From positions 186,001 to 250,000 of the forward strand of contig JH720355.1 in NCBI GenBank assembly GCA_000231825.2: a stretch of DNA of 64,000 bases, written 5' to 3'. Position 1 is the first letter of the stretch. Each line of letters begins with the position of its first letter. This document shows positions 12,673 through 25,794 of this stretch, piece by piece. This DNA comes from Tetrahymena elliotti 4EA (Eukaryota; Ciliophora; Oligohymenophorea; Hymenostomatida; Tetrahymenidae). The notes beneath the pieces are model-generated. The model was not told where the DNA came from. It was given only the letters and a program-made list of their open reading frames with translations, and searched no databases. Both the position numbers and the translations under genes were made by a program.

Positions 12673-12988
12673 AATAGTAGATAGATAGATTTATTTTTGA
12701 TATTTCTTATTTGAAATTGTAAATTAATTAAATTGATTATAGTGTTAAAATAAAACAAAAGAGTCGTTTTTAACCAGTATCTTGAAAAGTTAATAATATG
12801 TCAATTAGCTTAGATTAGGACAGTAGAATGTTTTACTTTATTTTTAAAACAAATAAATTAAAGTATAGAAAAAAAAGAAATGACTAAAATAGTATTCTTT
12901 AGAAGCAAATTATACTGAAAATATGATCTAACCTTAACAATGAAATCAGACTTATGAATATACTATATGCAAAAAAACAATTTGGAGT
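12673..12988. other. Spacer upstream of a possible short gene
   Basis: Contains a 42-codon frame from ATG 12798 to TGA 12924 in a different frame from the ORF that follows. I found no convincing splice joining them. Confidence 0.35.
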
Positions 12989-13342
12989 ATGTAACTCACT
13001 GATTCTTTGACAAAATATCTAGGTTAGAAAAGCTTAGCCTAATAATACTAAAGATATCCTAAAAATACCTTGTAAAACTAATAAAGATAAACTAAAATTT
13101 AGACAAGCCAATTAAAATAAAAAGAGCCTAAATATACTTAAATTAATTGGTTGATGATAGGTTAAGATGTTTAAAATCATGCGATATTGAAAATTTAGAA
13201 GTATCCTTGGTATCTCATGAAAAATGAATTAGAAAAGTTAATATCTTTCAATAAAAGTGAACAGTTAGTAGAAATAAATTTGCATACATATAATTAAAGA
13301 TAAGATTTACTAAACATCAAAGTTGGTAATAAGATTGCATGA
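12989..13342 (+). CDS. Possible 117-aa hypothetical protein
   Basis: The frame runs from ATG 12989 to TGA 13340-13342 and is open further upstream to about 12940. It includes four tryptophans-or-proline-rich patches (for example KYPWYL) and basic Gln/Lys stretches, a composition unlike nearby spacer. It could be a short gene or the last exon of one starting near 12798. An open run of this length is not rare by chance at this base composition, so support is modest. No family is recognised. Confidence 0.35.
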
Positions 13343-15347
13343 ATTAATTAAAATAAGTCCAATAAAAAGTCATGCTTATTTTCAATTTGTTAATTTTCCA
13401 ACAAAATCAGCAGAAAATTACATATTATTTAATTTACTTTTTAATTATTGACTCTAAATTACACTTGAAAGAAAAAAGTATGATACTTTCAAAATCCTCA
13501 ATTCTTAGTATTAAACACTCAACAATTGTTTTGTTTCTAATAATTGAAAATTATGGATATATTTAAATAATATTTTTAAATTAATTCAAACAGATTAACA
13601 CATATAAATAAAATAAAGTACTCCTCATTTTTTTGGTATTGATAATGACTTTTGTAAAATCAATTAAATAGATATTAATTAAATTTTATGAAATAGCTTG
13701 CTGTTAAATATGTATTCCTTTGTTCTTTTTTTATAAATTTATTGTAAGAAAAGTCTTTATTTTAATAAGATTTATAGTTAGAAACATTTTATCCTAGAGT
13801 TATAGTTTTGTTTTTATCGTGATCAAACAAATTTCCATCTTTATGATCAATATATTTACCTTTTAATTAATTTTAGACTTTTTTATCTTTATGAGTTATT
13901 AATGTAAACTATCTATATAAAGCTAGTTTCGCTTACACTCTATTTAATATCAATAAAAAGGTAGAGAGAATAATTTATTAGAAATCCATTAATAAATTAA
14001 TAAAATTATATTAAAAAATAAAAAATTATAATATAAATTTGCCTTAAAAATATAATTTTTAAAATATAAGAATATTCTAATATTAATTAATTAAATTTTA
14101 CTTTCTATTTTCTTGAATTATCTTTAGTTTTTTAAAAATCATCATTTATTTACTTTAAAAAAGATAAAATATTTTGTAAAATAGTATTGAAAAATTAAAA
14201 AATATTTAATTCTATTTTATACCATATAAATAATATAAATTCATTCTTCTAGTAAATGTAATTTTAATTTTATGTTTCTCCTATATTTTTTATATCAAAT
14301 TTTCATAATAAAATAAATTTTTAATATGTTAGCAATGCAACTTATTTTGAGATATATTAAAATTTATAAATACAGTTTTAAAATGTAACTTAGCCATTAT
14401 AATTTCAAGTAGAGATGCCTACTTAATTTAAGTTTAACCTTCATTTATTTTATAAAATGGTTAAATTATCATAATTCCCTGCTATTTTTATAATATTGTA
14501 AAATCCAACATTTATAGCACTTTTAGTTAATGTTTGGGAATAATCATTCATTAAAGATATTTTAATTTTATTTTTTATTTTTTTGAGATTTTTATTAAAT
14601 TTAAATTTTTATTTGTTCATAACTTTTTCATGTAAATCAAATATTTTATCCTTAAAAAAAATCAATTTATTTTAGTAAAATAAAATAAAATACAAGGTCT
14701 TTAGGATGCTAGATTATTGTGCTTCTAAAATTTCCTCTAAATAAGATAAATTTAAGTAAATCTAATATTTTTATTTAATTTTATCTAAAAATAGCTTTTG
14801 TTTTGCTGAAATAATTAATTACCAGAGTTTAGCAATATGAAAAATGAAAATTCAAATAAAAGAAAATAATTAAAAAAATAACTAAGATAACTTTCAATTT
14901 TTCATTTTGTTTTTTTAAATATATTAATAAAAAATAATAGATGTTTACTTCGTATTTAGATTAGTTCTTTTAAAATTTAAAAAAGAGTGATAGATACTAT
15001 TTAGTTATATCTTCTTATAAAGTTATGAAGTAAGAGAGTTCTTTAAAAACAAATACATTATAATTTAAAATTGTTAATAAAAATGTTTGAATGAATTGAG
15101 TTGGCGATTATAAGTTATTTATCTGAAAAAATTCAAATATCTAAATAGAAATAGTTGAAATTTTACTTTTTATAAAATAGAATGAAAAATTCTTAATATT
15201 TTCCAGATAATTTTCAATCATTCAGTCATTTATTCATTCAATCAATCTCTTTTGTGAATTTCTATTTATAATATTGATTTGATCAAAAAAAAGAAATAGA
15301 AATTAAAAAAGATTAGATCAAAAAATTTAAATAAAAGTTGAAATATT
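13343..15347. other. Long A/T-rich intergenic region
   Basis: A 2 kb stretch with no supported gene on either strand. It ends with short imperfect ATTC/AATC tandem repeats near 15226-15250 before the next gene. A short open frame at 13372-13566 has the composition of spacer. Confidence 0.6.
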
Positions 15348-16310
15348 ATGGAAAAGACTGAAGAAGGAAGGGGAGATTTTGCAGATGATGTTCATCCTGA
15401 AAGATCAATAGATTTAGGAAATCACCATCATCAAGGTGTTTGTATATAAAGTATAGGAGGACTTCCATAATAAAATTCTTCAAGAGATTTAAATCAAATG
15501 AATTAAATGATATTAGGAAATGGATTGTATAGTTAAATTAATCAAAATGGACAAATAGGAAGTTAGAATATGATAATAAATTAAATTTCCCATAGAGATC
15601 ATATAAGTAATGAGCTTCATCCTGAATTAAACTTTATTAGTATGAATGGCTTACCAAATAATGGATATTTCTTTTAGCCAAATAATTATTATAATTATCC
15701 TCGTAGCATTCATCATTACTATGATGAGTCGTTGTTAAATATTTCAATAGCAGATGAACGCAGAAATCATGAGCTATACCCTCAATCTTAAATATTTAAA
15801 CTTGAAATGAAGCCATAAAAGCATATACATTCTATGACTGAAAAAAAGAATAACCAAGAAATTCTTAAAGAAAAGCGTAGAAATATAGATTAAGATGCTT
15901 TAGAGTAAATGGATCCTGATTGTATGAGCGAATGCTCTCCTTAACTTATACCCAAATTTACATATTGTGTAAATATGCCTCAAAACATGCCTAAGGAGTA
16001 GTCTTATGAAGCTTTGAGAAAAGCAAATGAATAAAAATATTTATTTTTAAAAAATGCTAGTTAAAAATTAAATTAATCTTTAGTAACCACAAATTACTAA
16101 AATTTTTTGGAAACATCATACCAATTAGCAAGAGATAAGCCTGAAGAATGTGCTCATTTGCTACTTACTTTAGAAACTTAATTTGATTTAATCCTTCATG
16201 TAAATATGTAAGTTCCTAAAGAACCTTCTAAAATAGTTCCTAAGCCAAATAATAATAATAATGATCCTGATGATGATGGCGCTGATGCAGGAGATGAAGG
16301 AGTAGTCTGA
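15348..16310 (+). CDS. 320-aa hypothetical protein with acidic C-terminus
   Basis: A single exon from ATG 15348 to TGA 16308-16310. The N-terminal half is rich in Asn, His, Gly and Ser and looks disordered (for example HHHQG near residues 26-30 and YYNYPRS). A more helical central and C-terminal part (about 170-290) carries Lys/Glu/Gln stretches with regularly spaced Leu. The protein ends in an acidic Gly/Asp tail (DPDDDGADAGDEG). There are no membrane segments, signal peptide or known motifs. The function is unknown. Confidence 0.75.
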
Positions 16311-16960
16311 TTCGGTTTCTAAATAGTTTATAAACACTCTCTTTAAAGTCTTCATAAAAAAAAACAATTGTTAAATAGCAATATACTTTTCAATTAATAT
16401 AATAATTACAAACAAGTAATTTGAATTAGATATAAAAATTAAAATTGAATTTCTTAACACAATGAATAAAACAAACAAATATATACAAATAATTATTTTT
16501 ACTATTCGTTCTTTATTATTTTCTCAAATCTATGTCAGAAATCTAAATCAACATTTTCCATTTTCAACAAATACAAAAAACAAACTCTGTTTTATTTAAT
16601 TAATTTAATTTCATTTTATTTAAAAGAGAAGAAATTATTAAAATCTAGTTTGTAATTTTTGTTAACTTAATAACAATTTTTAATAAAATATTAACTAAAA
16701 GGTGTAAATTCTTTACAATTTTAAATTTAAATATATGGATAATAAGAATTAAGTAAGTTATTATTTCCTACTAAATTAATGTAAAAAACAAATGTCTTCA
16801 ATTTATTTTGATAAATAAAATTGAGTAAAATATTTATTTTTAAAACCAATACACGAAATAAAAAATAAAGACAATCAATAAGAATTTTTTTATTTGTAAT
16901 AAGTAGATTATACAATCATAACTTAAGTCATACATTAATAAAATGATTTGTTCTGTTTCT
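16311..16960. other. Spacer between convergent genes
   Basis: Shared 3' flank of the 320-aa gene and the LRR gene. A standard-code ORF at 16727-16915 on the minus strand has only spacer composition and was not called. Confidence 0.5.
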
Positions 16961-19900
16961 TCAATTAATCTGGATCTAGTTATTTTACAAAATTTAATTT
17001 TTAATTAATTGAAAAATTTATTATTTTACCTCTAAATATGATAGATTTTCTAATAATTAACCTCTAAGATTTTCCTTTTACTAATTTCCTAGAGAACTTA
17101 ATTAAGCATTAAAAAAGTGTTTATAAATGTGAATAATTATTTTTAATTCTTACGAGAAACTAAGAGTTAAGCTAATTAGATTTTTACTTTACGAAATTTA
17201 TGCTACTGAATCGCTTGCACCCTATTCACCAATTTAGTTATCACTTTAAATAAGATAAAAATTGTGAGTAAATTATACACAAAAGGAAAACTACTACAAA
17301 GTAGTAAATGTTTAAAATTTAGTTAAGTAGAATATAAAAGATAAAGCAAAAATGCTTATTATTTTGTTAGTTGATTGATTAATAAACTAAATCTTAAGTA
17401 TATCAGTAAAATTTTTACTTTAAAGTAAGATTCAAATTTGTGAGATTGTTAGATTAGGCTATTCCAGAGCATAAATCTTTTGTACCTGAATTACCAAATT
17501 GATTTCCTCTTTAAATAGAAAATATAAAATAAAGAATAGAAAAGGTAAAATTAATGATATTCAATTTATTTCAGTTTTTTATTTTTTTAAAAAGTTTGTT
17601 ATCATAATAGTATTAATATCTAAGCTAAAAACTCATTTAATCTGATAATTATTTTGTATTAACTTAGTTGGTTTTAAAATAAATCAATTAAGGCCTTACG
17701 ATAAATCAAGAACTAGGTTTGTTAAATTCTAGCACTAAGCTATTCCTGATCCTAGATCTTTTACACCAGAATTGCCAATCTAATTGTAACTTTAAGTTTT
17801 AAAAAAATAATCAATGATATAATTAGAAAAAATAAATAATTTTTTAAAGAAATTAATTTAATTAGTATTTAACTTATTAATTTTAGAATGAAGAATAAAT
17901 TGTTTTTTACTTATTTAATAATAAAATTTAAAAAAACTTAAAAACTTAAATTTTCAAAAAAAGTGGAAAACTTTATTAATTTTTAGAATTAATTAATCAA
18001 AACAAACAATATAATTTTTACTTTAAAATAAGATTCAAACTTGTGATATTTTTGCATGAAGCTAGAACCATTCCTAAATGTTTTACTGCTTAATCATTGA
18101 TTTATGTATCACTTTTAATATAAGAATGAATTAACAAATATAAATGGTAAAGGGTGATGAAAATATATTGGCCTCTTGAGTATTTTAATTCAAAGTAAAT
18201 ATCTAAATAATTTGTTTATTTTATCTCTAAATTATTAAATAAATAAATAGCTATTTATAGTGTTTACGTAAAATCTAGATTCAAAATTTAGATACTGTTT
18301 ATCAAAGCTAATTCTGAGCACAAATCTTTCCCACCATTTTCACCAATATGATTTCCTCTATTAAAAAGAAAAAATAATAGTTATAAAAGATAAAATTTTA
18401 ACATAAAAAATATTTTTTTTGCTAGTAATAAGCAATTAATATTTTATAAACAAATTTTTGATAAAGTGGTTTGTTAAAAATTTAATTAGTAAGCCAATAT
18501 ATAATTAATTCCAGCTTTTACACTAAACCAAGTGTCAAGTTTGTAATATTCTTTAACTAAGCTAGAGTTTCACCCAAATCTTTTGCACTAGCTACAATAT
18601 TATTGTATCTAAAATTTAAAATAAAAGAAGAAGTGAAATAAGTATTAAAATTTTTTTTAATATGAGAAAATAAATAAATTGTAATTTTTTTATTAAATAG
18701 ACAAGGTAGGTGAAATAATGAAATAATTTTTTTCTCTGTTTGACGTCATTAAATAAATTAACAAATTAATTAATATTAAAGTGATATTTTACTATAATTG
18801 AAGATTATAACTTGTGATCTTTTTGCATTAGGCTATTCCTTTATTCAAATCTTGTAAACCTGAATCACCAAATTTATTTTCACTTTAAATTTTAGAAAAT
18901 TAATAATTATTAAAAAATGTGGCTAATTTATTATCATTTATTTATTAAGTATTTTAGTTTTTAATTTAAATTTAGCTAATTTTTTTTATTATTTGTAATT
19001 TAAAGAGCTTTTATCAACTAAGAAACCAATAATTAAACAAAACGCTAAACTATATCTTATAAACAGTTAATTATTGTTAGGATAAAATCTTTTAAAGTAT
19101 TATTTGATTTTTCAATTAGTCAATCTCAAAAATAAAAAATCTTCATTGAATTTTTTTTATAAAAATAACTGCTTATACAATCTGCTAAGATTGATTCACT
19201 AGTTATTAATTAAATAGTTAATAAATGAAGTCTTTACCTTAATTCAAGCACTAAATTTTCGAGATTGCTGATTTAGGAAATATATATCCCTAAATTTTTT
19301 GGACCCAATACACCAATTTAACTTTAGCTACATATTTTATAATAAAAATAAAAAAAGTAAGAATAAAATATGCTTAATAATAATCAATAGAAAGTCTTAA
19401 TTCATTAATTATTTACTAAAAATCAAGAGACAAAGTTGTGATATACTTGCAATAAACTATTTATGACATTAAATCTTTTACACCCAACTCACCAATTCTA
19501 TTGTTGCTTTACAAAAAATTTATAAAATAATTAATAATTAAAAGAGAATCTAGTTAAACTATGATTAATTCTAAAAATCTAATGAATATTTGGGTTAAAT
19601 AAACAAATTTTTGATATTTATTATCTAGTAAACAAATAGAAAAGTTTTATAATGATTTTCTTCTTTCTTTTAAAAATGTTTATTAAATACCAAATAACAT
19701 ATTAATTTTTTTATCATTACTAAAATTATTTATTACCCTAAATTAAGTTTTAAGCTTGTTATATTCTCACACTAAGCGATACCTGAGCCTAGATCTTTTG
19801 AACCCTGAGTTTGAATATTATTGTCACTTTATGAAGAATAAATTATCAATAATTTATTAAATTTAAAATATGTGAAGATTTTATCAAATTTTAATCTTTT

Positions 19901-22900
19901 AAATAAGTTTTTATTTACTAGAAACCAAGAGTTAAACTTGTGATATTTTTACATAAAGCAATACTTGCAGCTAAATCTTTTACACCTAAATCACTAATTT
20001 GATTTGCCCTTTTTATATTTAAAAATTAAATTAATAAATAAATATTAATATGAAAATAAAATATAAAAATAAAATTTATCAGGTAAGTATTTTAGTTAGC
20101 TTTTTAATGAATAAGATTACAATTTTAATACTTAAATCTGAAATAACAATTTGTATTTTAATTAAGTTTCTACCCTAATTCAAGCATCAAAGTTGTAACA
20201 TTGTTAAATTTGGCTATTTCTGTACCCACATCTTTTATTCCAGAGTCATCAATTTAATTAGCACTTTAATATTAAAAATTAATAATTTTTTAATAGATAA
20301 AATGTAAGAAGTTAATCAAAAAATCATTGATTTTATGGGGTGAGGTTGCTTTATGAAGATAAGTAAGTTAATAAAAAATGTTTATTTGACTTTTTTGCTT
20401 ATAAACAATATAATTATTAAATCACAGACAATTTACAAAATTTATCTACACAATTTTATTAATTCATAAAATAAGTTTTTACTAAAAGTCAAGCATTAAA
20501 CTTGTGATATTACTACATTAAGCTAGTTCTATGCATAAATTCTTTAAACCTGAATTACCGATGCTATTTCCACTTTAAATTCAAATAAAACAATAAATTT
20601 AATTTCAAAAAACAATTAAAAAAGATTAAATGGTAGAAAAAAATTGCTTATAGAGTATTTAATTTAAAGTAAAGAAGAAAGAATAAAAATTATTTCTTTA
20701 TTTTTTTAACAAAATTAATTTTAAATTTTACTGTAAAATAAGATTTAAGCTTGTAATACTCTTACACAATACTAATTAAGTACCAATGTCTTTTGCACCC
20801 TACCCTTAAACTTGATTATACCTTGAAATATAGGTAAAATAAATAACAAATATAATAATACTAAGGAAAAAGAATCTTAAAAGTTAATTAAATCAGCTGC
20901 GCTATGAGTTATGTATTTATTTTTTCATCAATCTAAAAATTAAATTTTACTAGAGATTATATGTCAAACTTGTGATATTTTTGCACTATGTTATTGCTGT
21001 TGCTATCTCTTTTGAACCTGAACTGCCAATTTAATTTCCACTTTAAATATAAAATAACAAAAAAATCTTTAAAATTTTAGGTTGAAAGAAATGTGCCATT
21101 TCTAATTACTAAATTTTAAATAAATAACTATTTATGTAAAACCTCGATATATTTTTCATCATAACTTCAAAACAAGGTAAAAAGTTAAAAAAAATTTTGT
21201 ATTATTATAATTTTGCTATAAAAATAATAAACAATTTGCCAGAATAAACAAGGAATATAATTAATCTTTATAAGTAATAAGATAATTTTTTTTACCGTAA
21301 ATTAAGGGTTAAGTTTGTAATACTCTTGCACTAAGCTATTCCTGCAGCTAAATCTTTTGCTCCAAAATCACTAATTTCATTGAAACTTTAATTAAATAAA
21401 TAATACTTTATGAATGTAGGTTGTGGAAGAATTTATTTAATTTATTTTGTTCGAAAAAAGTTCTTTATTTTTTCAATTTTATCTATAATTTTCTTAAAAT
21501 AAACTTAAAATCTTGTTAAAATTTGTTAATAACTGAATTGAATCTTAATTAATTTAACAGTAATGAATAAAGCTTTTACTTTAAGTTAAGAGTTAAACTT
21601 GTGAGATTCATGCAGAAAGGTATTTTTGTTGCTAAATCTTTTGCACTTGAATCGCCAAAGTTATTTTAACTTTTAATTTAAAAATAAAATAAAAATAAGC
21701 AATTAATTTTGAATATTAAATAAATTGAATTAAGCAAAATTACTCAAGATTAATTTAGATATCACTGTAGTAGGTAATTTTATTTAAATCATTAATACAT
21801 TTAATCTAGATATTCTTGAAAATTTATATCTTCTTATCAGCATTCATTTCATTTGATTATTATATAAATTTAATCATTTCCTTCTCATTTGATTTGAAAA
21901 CTCTTTAGTTTTATTCAACAAGGTTAGAAACAGATGATCTATTAATTCTATCCCAAACTACCAAAAGCTTAATGAATTGATAAATTTATGTATTACCTTT
22001 TATGTTTTAATTTTAGAAAGCATTTTCAAATTAATGTTTCCCCATTTCCATAAAAATAGAACTAGGTTCATTTTTTAAAGCTAAATGATTATCAACTAGT
22101 GCTAACACCAATCCAACTGAGTAAGAATCGGACTTTTAATAAAAATGAATCAATTTAGCATACATAAATTTATGTTTATTAAGTTATACTTTTTTAGAAT
22201 ATATCTTATTTTCTTTTGCCAAAATTTCTGGAGCCATATAACCATTTTAGTCTACTTGCTTTATTTTAAATTAAATTTAACATATTTTATAAATATTTAA
22301 AAAACTACTGTTGATGTTACTAAAGAATCTTAATCCTTCTCAAGGAAAACTGATTATCCAAAATGACCTATAATTTATATCAAATAAACTCATTTCAAAA
22401 ATAATAAATAAATTTTACTCAGTTTAATTAAAAGTTTATTTCCATCTTCTTAAATGTAAAAATGTTCTGGGTTTATATCTCTATGAATAATACCAAAGCC
22501 ATGGACATAATTGACACAATCTATTATTTATATAGCCAGATTAAGTTTTTAATCTTCATTCATTTCTCCATCTTGACTTTATCTTTCAAGATAACCTAAT
22601 AATGAACCTTTTAATAAAATTAAAATTATCAAAATAAATTTATTTTGTAGTATTCATTTTGGATTATAACATTTTAAGCTTTTTTAACTCTTAAAATAAA
22701 CCTAAATTAAATTAATTCTTGTAATTTAACTAGACATCAAATAATTTCTTTTTAAAAATAAATATAGTTGCAATCAAATTTTAAATTACATGAACATTTT
22801 TCTAGCTCAAAAGCAACATATCTCTCTTTACATTATTCTATAATATAACTATCATAAAGCTATACTGTAAAAGGTTCTTTTAATTTTTTCATTATACTGA

Positions 22901-24553
22901 TTTCGTTTAAGATCGTTTATTCACTCTCAATTTTTTGTATTTTAAGAACAATTTCTTTATTATCTAGATTTACTTTTTTAGTAGATAATACCATACTATT
23001 ACTTCCAAAGCTAAGAATTTAGAAGTTACAAGCATACTTTTTACTTTAGTAAAGGCTTTTTAGAACTTTTGATAATATTTCTACTTTAGGAAACAATGAA
23101 GAAATATCTTTTTTCTTGACATTAAAATCAGTATTTTCTAGAGTATGCTATTTAGTAGAGATAGGCTGATTGAATAAAATTTGTATAAATTATTATAAAA
23201 GCATTTTAAAATAAATCCAATTTACCATTTCTTATTTTGTCTCATTAAATTTACTGAAAATTTATTGAGCTTACTTAGTAATTTACTCCTATTCAAAATA
23301 AAATTATTTTAATCTTCAATACTACTAGTTAGAAAAATAGATTTTTCTTGAGTAAAAAAATCTCTTTGAGGAATTTTTAGCAGAGTAATATTGTTGATAA
23401 CTTTGGAAAATTTTATAACTTTAATATTTATATAGATATTGTTTTGAATAAAAAAAATGACCAAATCAAAACTTTTTCATAACAGAATTTTATTTCAATT
23501 ACTGAATATAAAGTTTTTAATTTATATTTTTAGCAAATTTTTTACATTTAATTAAGATGTTTCAAATTACTAAAGAATTAATTAAAAAGAAAATTTACTT
23601 CTAGTATCATAGAAGTAAGTATGAATTTTAAAGGTATGCCATAAAGCTTAATCAGCTAAGAAAGTAGATCCCCAGCACTTTTCCTATCCAAATAACTAGA
23701 TTTTAGACAATTCAAAGCTACTTTGTAGATGTTAGATGTCTTGTTGATCTTATATTTTTCATCAGGTATTTCTATTCCTTTTATAAGATAGCTTCTTGTT
23801 TCTTAGTCAATCCAATTTTCATTTAGAACTTAAAGATTATCTAGCTCTAACAAAATTAATCCTAAGGAGAAGAGGTCTGACTATATAAATTTACTTTAAA
23901 TAAATACTCAAAACAAACAAAATTTCAACCTTTATCCTATATTATCCATTTTCTAATTCTGGAGCAGAGTAGATATCAGTTTCTTTCTATAAAAAAAAAT
24001 TTAATTATACATTAGTTGCTAATAATATTAAATTCACCTTATTTAATAAATTTTTTGATTTTGAAACTACTGGTTAAAAGTTGAAATAACCTTTATTTTT
24101 AAATTATTTAAATTATAAAATTATCAAAGTAGAAAGCTTTATTACCAAGTTTTATAATAAAGCTACCTTATATTTAAGATGTGTTAACTAAAAAATTTTA
24201 AGGCTTAATTTTTCTATGCATTATGTTTTTGACGTGAAGATTATTCAATCCTTCTATCAGCTAAATAGCTATTATTTCTTTAGTCTCAATAGATGGCTGT
24301 TACTGTCTTAAGAGATTGAACAATTTTGTAAGGTTTGCTAAATATTAATTTTAAAAAATATGGTAAAAGGTTTTTTAGAAATTAATTCATTTTTATTCAA
24401 AGGCAAAATTAGTATTTAGATTTTATTTTATCTAATATATTCACTCATCAGAATTGCTTTTTATTATCTATTTTTAAATTAAAATAAATATTAAACTTCA
24501 TAAATTATTAAATAATAGGAAAAATGAAATTTTAAAGAATTAATTTTATATTT
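16961..24553 (-). CDS. Kinase-like plus leucine-rich-repeat protein, about 25 exons (5' end uncertain)
   Basis: A ciliate-type kinase/LRR protein. Exons 24337-24038, 23982-23930, 23880-23571, 23418-23255, 23165-22790, 22607-22419, 22367-22309 and 22258-21744 splice in phase into 17 LRR exons (21669 down to 17154) and a last exon 17096-16961. That gives about 1,210 continuous residues. The first kinase-like domain has MHRKIKPQNF in the catalytic loop (HRD Asp replaced by Lys) and LGN where DFG is expected, but keeps SAPELE. The second has a loop LSFGSNSMV, a VLK lysine, HRDINPEHF (the usual K and N replaced by N and H), SHFG instead of DFG, and GYMAPEIL. Both are therefore probably pseudokinases or atypical kinases acting as scaffolds. 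The exon before 24445 contributes a strand pair ending KAILM, but its link to anything upstream is unresolved. Confidence 0.75.
17154..21669 (-). repeat. Array of 17 single-repeat LRR exons
   Basis: Seventeen exons each encode one leucine-rich repeat: 21669-21580, 21385-21296, 21040-20951, 20821-20732, 20572-20483, 20263-20174, 20008-19919, 19826-19737, 19506-19417, 19327-19238, 18882-18793, 18608-18522, 18357-18268, 18111-18022, 17789-17700, 17508-17419 and 17243-17154. All are 90 nt except one of 87 nt. Every intron interrupts the repeat in phase 2 at the same place. The repeat runs approximately x-N-x-I-G-x-x-G-x-K-D-L-x-x-x-I-A-x-C, then x-N-I-T-x-L-x-L-x-L, the ribonuclease-inhibitor-like type. 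Introns between repeats are 73-355 nt and unlike each other. Confidence 0.88.
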
Positions 24554-24870
24554 TCAGATTCTTTTCAAATTTTAAGAGATGTCTCATTTTTAAATTTTAA
24601 TAATTACTGATCAAATTACTATTTTTGAATTTGAGTAATAAAATTTTAAAAATAATTTTTAACAGAATAAATTAAATTAGATTATTTAATTAAAAAATTA
24701 ATATTAATTGACATTGAATTGATAAAAAAAATAATTAATGGAGTTAAAACCTCCAAATATTTTCTAAATAGCATTAAAAAATTTCTATATTATTAATGAT
24801 CTCCACAATTCACAACCAATAGTTTTTTTCTTCATAATTAATAAAATTAAAAGATATAGAAAAAAATTAC

Positions 24871-25415
24871 CTCTTTGAATGAACGTGCTTATTTTAAAAC
24901 AAAAAAAGAGTAAACACTTAATTTGTCTTTTCAACATATCTTTAAACAATAGAAAAAAATGGTGGAAATAAATGCTTTTTACTCTCAAAAAACTCCATTT
25001 CCGTTACAAAACAGGATTTAATATCTGTCTAACTGATTTTTAATTATCCATCCTTATCTTCTTTTTCTTGTTCTTCCATTAAATAGAAGTAGTCATATAC
25101 ACTTACTAAAAATTCAGTTTGATGATACTTTTGTAATCTCTCATACTATTTTTTCTAAGATTCTACACCCTCTTCATCTACTTGATTTAAGTTTGTTTAG
25201 TATTTGAGAGCTACTGTACGATTTTAGATTGAATTATAAGCCTTCATTACAAGAACGAAGCCTGAACAACCTATGTATTCAAAATTTTAGAAGTAATTTT
25301 TCTAGCTGTACGTTAGCTTAATTAACTCTCTCAAAGTTTGACTTTCTATTTAGCAATCTTTAGATATGTTTTACTAGATAGTTTCTAAAAGCTAATTTTG
25401 AGTTTATTAAGACAT
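24871..25415 (-). CDS. Kinase N-lobe exon, probable 5' exon of the kinase/LRR gene
   Basis: The frame opens at ATG 25415 (MSQQTQNQLL) and runs 181 codons to a GTAATT donor at 24870. It holds a recognisable protein-kinase N-lobe: NYFQNFEYIG, a Gly-loop-like GCSGFVLV, then VALKYQ with the beta-3 lysine, and a long insert before a hinge-like TEMEF. No catalytic lobe follows directly. After a 41-nt candidate intron the frame continues with a second NYFQNF motif and reaches TGA at 24567-24565. The exon may be the start of the downstream kinase/LRR gene, giving three kinase-like units, or a truncated neighbour. The ATG was chosen because the upstream sequence is broken by splice-like and stop signals. 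Confidence 0.5.
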
Positions 25416-25560
25416 GTATTTCTTAATTTATGCTTCACTATTAATATTTTTTCCTTTACACAAACTTTTTTAAAGAATTAGGATGCTTATTTTATTTCTA
25501 AAAACTAAAGTTTCAATGAATTTATTAAATATACAAAAACTTACATAAATTTTTTCTATA

Positions 25561-25794
25561 TCAACAGGAGATAAAATTTAATTTCTAAAAAATTTATTTA
25601 CTCCTAAATAAAATTAAAGATATAAATAACTAAAAAGAAGCTTTTATTAACTTAAAAGTTTTCTACTTTCTTGTATATTAGTTAAAACCATCTAAATAAA
25701 ATTCAAAGTGAATAAATAACTTCATTAGTTTATTAGAATTTTTTTAATTGTGTAGAAAATTAAAATTTAACTTGATAAATAATTGACTTTCCAT
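25561..25794 (-). CDS. Possible short ORF or upstream exon, 77 codons
   Basis: The frame starts at ATG 25794 (MESQLFIKLN) and reaches TGA at 25563-25561. Its first two thirds read like protein (mixed Phe, Leu, Lys, with FYLDGFNQYTRKQ), and a second frame through 25611-25545 (NQILSPVDIEKIY) also looks coding and ends at a GTAAGT donor. No splice joins the two in phase, so the structure is unresolved. It may be an extra 5' exon of the kinase/LRR gene. Composition is the only support. Confidence 0.25.

Noticed and set aside
13372..13566. Plus-strand 64-codon ORF
   Set aside because: Spacer-like composition and no supporting motif or splice partner.
17154..21669. Spaced repeat array as a possible CRISPR
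   Set aside because: The repeats are diverged at DNA level, encode leucine-rich repeats and are bounded by splice sites. Spacers are variable-length introns and the organism is a eukaryote.
24785..24988. Minus-strand 67-codon ORF (hydrophobic)
   Set aside because: It overlaps the kinase N-lobe exon in another frame. The kinase motifs fix the correct frame there.
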